From Sphingomonas sp. FARSPH (GTDB lineage Bacteria > Pseudomonadota > Alphaproteobacteria > Sphingomonadales > Sphingomonadaceae): a stretch of DNA of 64,000 nucleotides. The notes beneath the pieces were generated by a model. That model ran no database searches, had not been told where the DNA came from, and saw only the letters and a program-made list of their open reading frames with translations. The position numbers and the translations under genes were made by a program. Location of the stretch: contig NZ_CP029985.1 of NCBI RefSeq assembly GCF_003355005.1, positions 930,001 through 994,000 on the forward strand, written 5' to 3'. Below, in pieces: positions 62,873 to 64,000 of the stretch; within the stretch, counting starts at the first letter, position 1; every line of letters starts with the position of its first letter.

Positions 62873-63439
62873 TCATTGATTGTTACATTTTCGCAACAAT
62901 ATCCTGCTCATCATTACGAAAGGCACGGGTGACCCCGCCGCAATCATGGACCGTTGCGCTTCGGCCACGTAGCCATGCGCCGAATAGAAGGGTCCGCCGG
63001 GCAGCGTCGCCATCAGCGTCGCACGGCGAAAGCCTGCGCCTCTCGCCGCGTCTTCACATGCCGCAAGCAGCGCCGTGCCAACTCCGCGACGTGCGTGATC
63101 GAGGCTGACGAAGAAGGCGCGGATGCACGCGGCGTCGCGGGCGGAATCGAGCGCCCCACTGGAGCGGCTGGCGAAGCGATCGCCACCGAACAGCGTCGCA
63201 CGCCTGCTCCGCCCGCCGCATCCCGCCAGGCCGCCATCCCAATCCGCAACGAAATAGCTGCCGTCGGCCACCAGTTCGCGGTCGACGCCAAAGACATGGG
63301 TGATCGCGGCCTCGATCCGCACGTCGGAGTAATGATCGCGGCTGAGCGCCCGCGCCGATCGTTCGATCAACCGCTCGAGCGCCGGCGTGTCGTCCGGTGC
63401 GGCGGTGCGGATGGCGAGCGCCGGTGCGGCGCGGTTCAT
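62873..63439 (-). CDS. GNAT-family N-acetyltransferase
   Basis: This 188-residue enzyme has the GNAT core: an N-terminal LAIRTAAPDDTPALERLIERSARAL, then IRAFFVSLDHARRGVGTALLAACEDAARGAGFRRATLMATLPGGPFYSAHGYV. The acetyl-CoA loop is RRGVGTA. It starts at ATG 63439, overlapping the stop of the amine oxidase by four bases, so the two are translated together. The substrate is probably an amine or amino acid handled by the same pathway (inference). Confidence 0.88.
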   Translation of the reverse strand: MNRAAPALAIRTAAPDDTPALERLIERSARALSRDHYSDVRIEAAITHVFGVDRELVADGSYFVADWDGGLAGCGGRSRRATLFGGDRFASRSSGALDSARDAACIRAFFVSLDHARRGVGTALLAACEDAARGAGFRRATLMATLPGGPFYSAHGYVAEAQRSMIAAGSPVPFVMMSRILLRKCNNQ

Positions 63440-64000
63440 GCAGCGCGGGCCGCGGGGGTGACCAATGCCTGGGCGGTGACCCGCCTGGCGAGCGCCAGCA
63501 CCTGCGCCCGCGCCGACTGGATGCCGCCCTCTTGCCAGCCGGGTGTCTGGCTGAGCGCCGCACTGGCGAAATAGACGCGGCCTTCGGGTGCCTGCAGGAA
63601 GCGGAAGGCTTCGGTATCGATATGCCCCTCCTGCCGGCCGTTGGCACTACCGGCATTCCAGTCGGGCCATGGCCCCAGGCTGTAGGGAATTTTGTGCCAG
63701 TTGACAGCGATCCCGTTGACGAGGTCGGCCCCGTGGCCGGGATGCAATCTGTCGACGACACCGCGGCTGAACGCGATCTGTTCGGCGATCGGCCGCTTCT
63801 GGAATTCCGCCGCTATGGGTCCGGACGAATAGCAGCCGAGCAGCATGCCACGATCGGTGTGCAACCCGGCGGAAGGATACCAGACCAACGTCGTCGGGCC
63901 GCCGACGAACGAGATGCCGCCGTAGATCTGCTCCTTCTCCCAAAAGCGCGGGCTCTCGAACGCCACCTTGTTCGAATGATCGTAGACGACACCCGCGATC
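63436..64000 (-). CDS. FAD-dependent amine oxidase, C-terminal part (cut by window edge)
   Basis: The frame is open to the window end, so the N-terminal FAD-binding domain is missing and the GTG at 63966 is internal. The visible 187 residues contain KVAFESPRFWEKEQIYGGISFVGGPTTLVWYPSAG near the start, then LVNGIAVNWHKIPYSLGPWPDW, the flavin-site region APEGRVYFASAALSQTPGWQEGGIQSARAQV, and a C-terminal ALARRVTAQAL helix. The last motif (GRVYFA-GxxxS-GW-x-EGGIQSA) is typical of flavin monoamine oxidases and L-amino-acid oxidases. It oxidises an amine to an imine with release of peroxide. It is coupled to the GNAT gene. Confidence 0.8.
   Translation of the reverse strand, partial: IAGVVYDHSNKVAFESPRFWEKEQIYGGISFVGGPTTLVWYPSAGLHTDRGMLLGCYSSGPIAAEFQKRPIAEQIAFSRGVVDRLHPGHGADLVNGIAVNWHKIPYSLGPWPDWNAGSANGRQEGHIDTEAFRFLQAPEGRVYFASAALSQTPGWQEGGIQSARAQVLALARRVTAQALVTPAARAA

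Overview
The window is a GC-rich, gene-dense piece of chromosome from an alphaproteobacterium, most likely a Sphingomonas-type sphingomonad. This is inferred from six large TonB-dependent receptors (TBDRs) in 64 kb, each placed with a catabolic or transport gene set, from amylosucrase with a ROK fructokinase, and from the codon bias. I see no rRNA, tRNA, insertion sequence, CRISPR array or phage gene. Both edges cut a gene.

Layout: 1-3146 (+), C-terminal part of a peptidase-MA-like metalloprotease coupled to a TBDR. 3501-8708 (+), sucrose unit: TBDR, amylosucrase, fructokinase, with two LacI-type operators in front. 8709-9271, no convincing gene. 9272-21640 (-), a tightly packed nine-gene unit: TBDR with STN domain, SbmA/YddA-like ABC transporter, TldE, TldD, thioredoxin, unknown protein, thioredoxin reductase, oligopeptidase A, and a cysteine-desulfhydrase-like PLP enzyme. 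A LysR gene (21905-22903, -) lies just upstream. 23048-28048 (+), a MarR-controlled AaeB/AaeX/AaeA-type efflux system with a NodT-family outer-membrane lipoprotein.

28083-50131 holds an envelope unit. On the minus strand: a Bat/aerotolerance-type operon (membrane protein, DUF58, BatA-like, VWA protein, 1741-residue TPR protein), a histidine kinase, a TBDR, an OmpR-type response regulator and a MoxR ATPase. Divergent on the plus strand: an M16 peptidase and a retropepsin-like protease. A tandem motif, TGCAAG-N5-TGCAAG, stands before four of these transcription units, always in the same orientation to the gene; it is probably the site of the local response regulator.

50190-59210 holds a small unknown gene, then an IclR-linked catabolic cluster. 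The minus-strand arm has an ACS-family MFS transporter, a D-2-hydroxyacid dehydrogenase and an RraA-like aldolase. The plus-strand arm has a TBDR, an exported metallo-beta-lactamase-fold hydrolase and an exported amidohydrolase. 59533-64000 (-) holds an amine oxidase (cut by the edge), a GNAT acetyltransferase, a TBDR and an exported RidA-like protein.

The most striking candidate for a new system is the nine-gene unit. Read in order, its parts would carry a peptide across both membranes, cut it, reduce its disulfides, trim it to short peptides and take sulfide from its cysteine. The substrate is unknown. The second is the direct-repeat regulon of the envelope unit.
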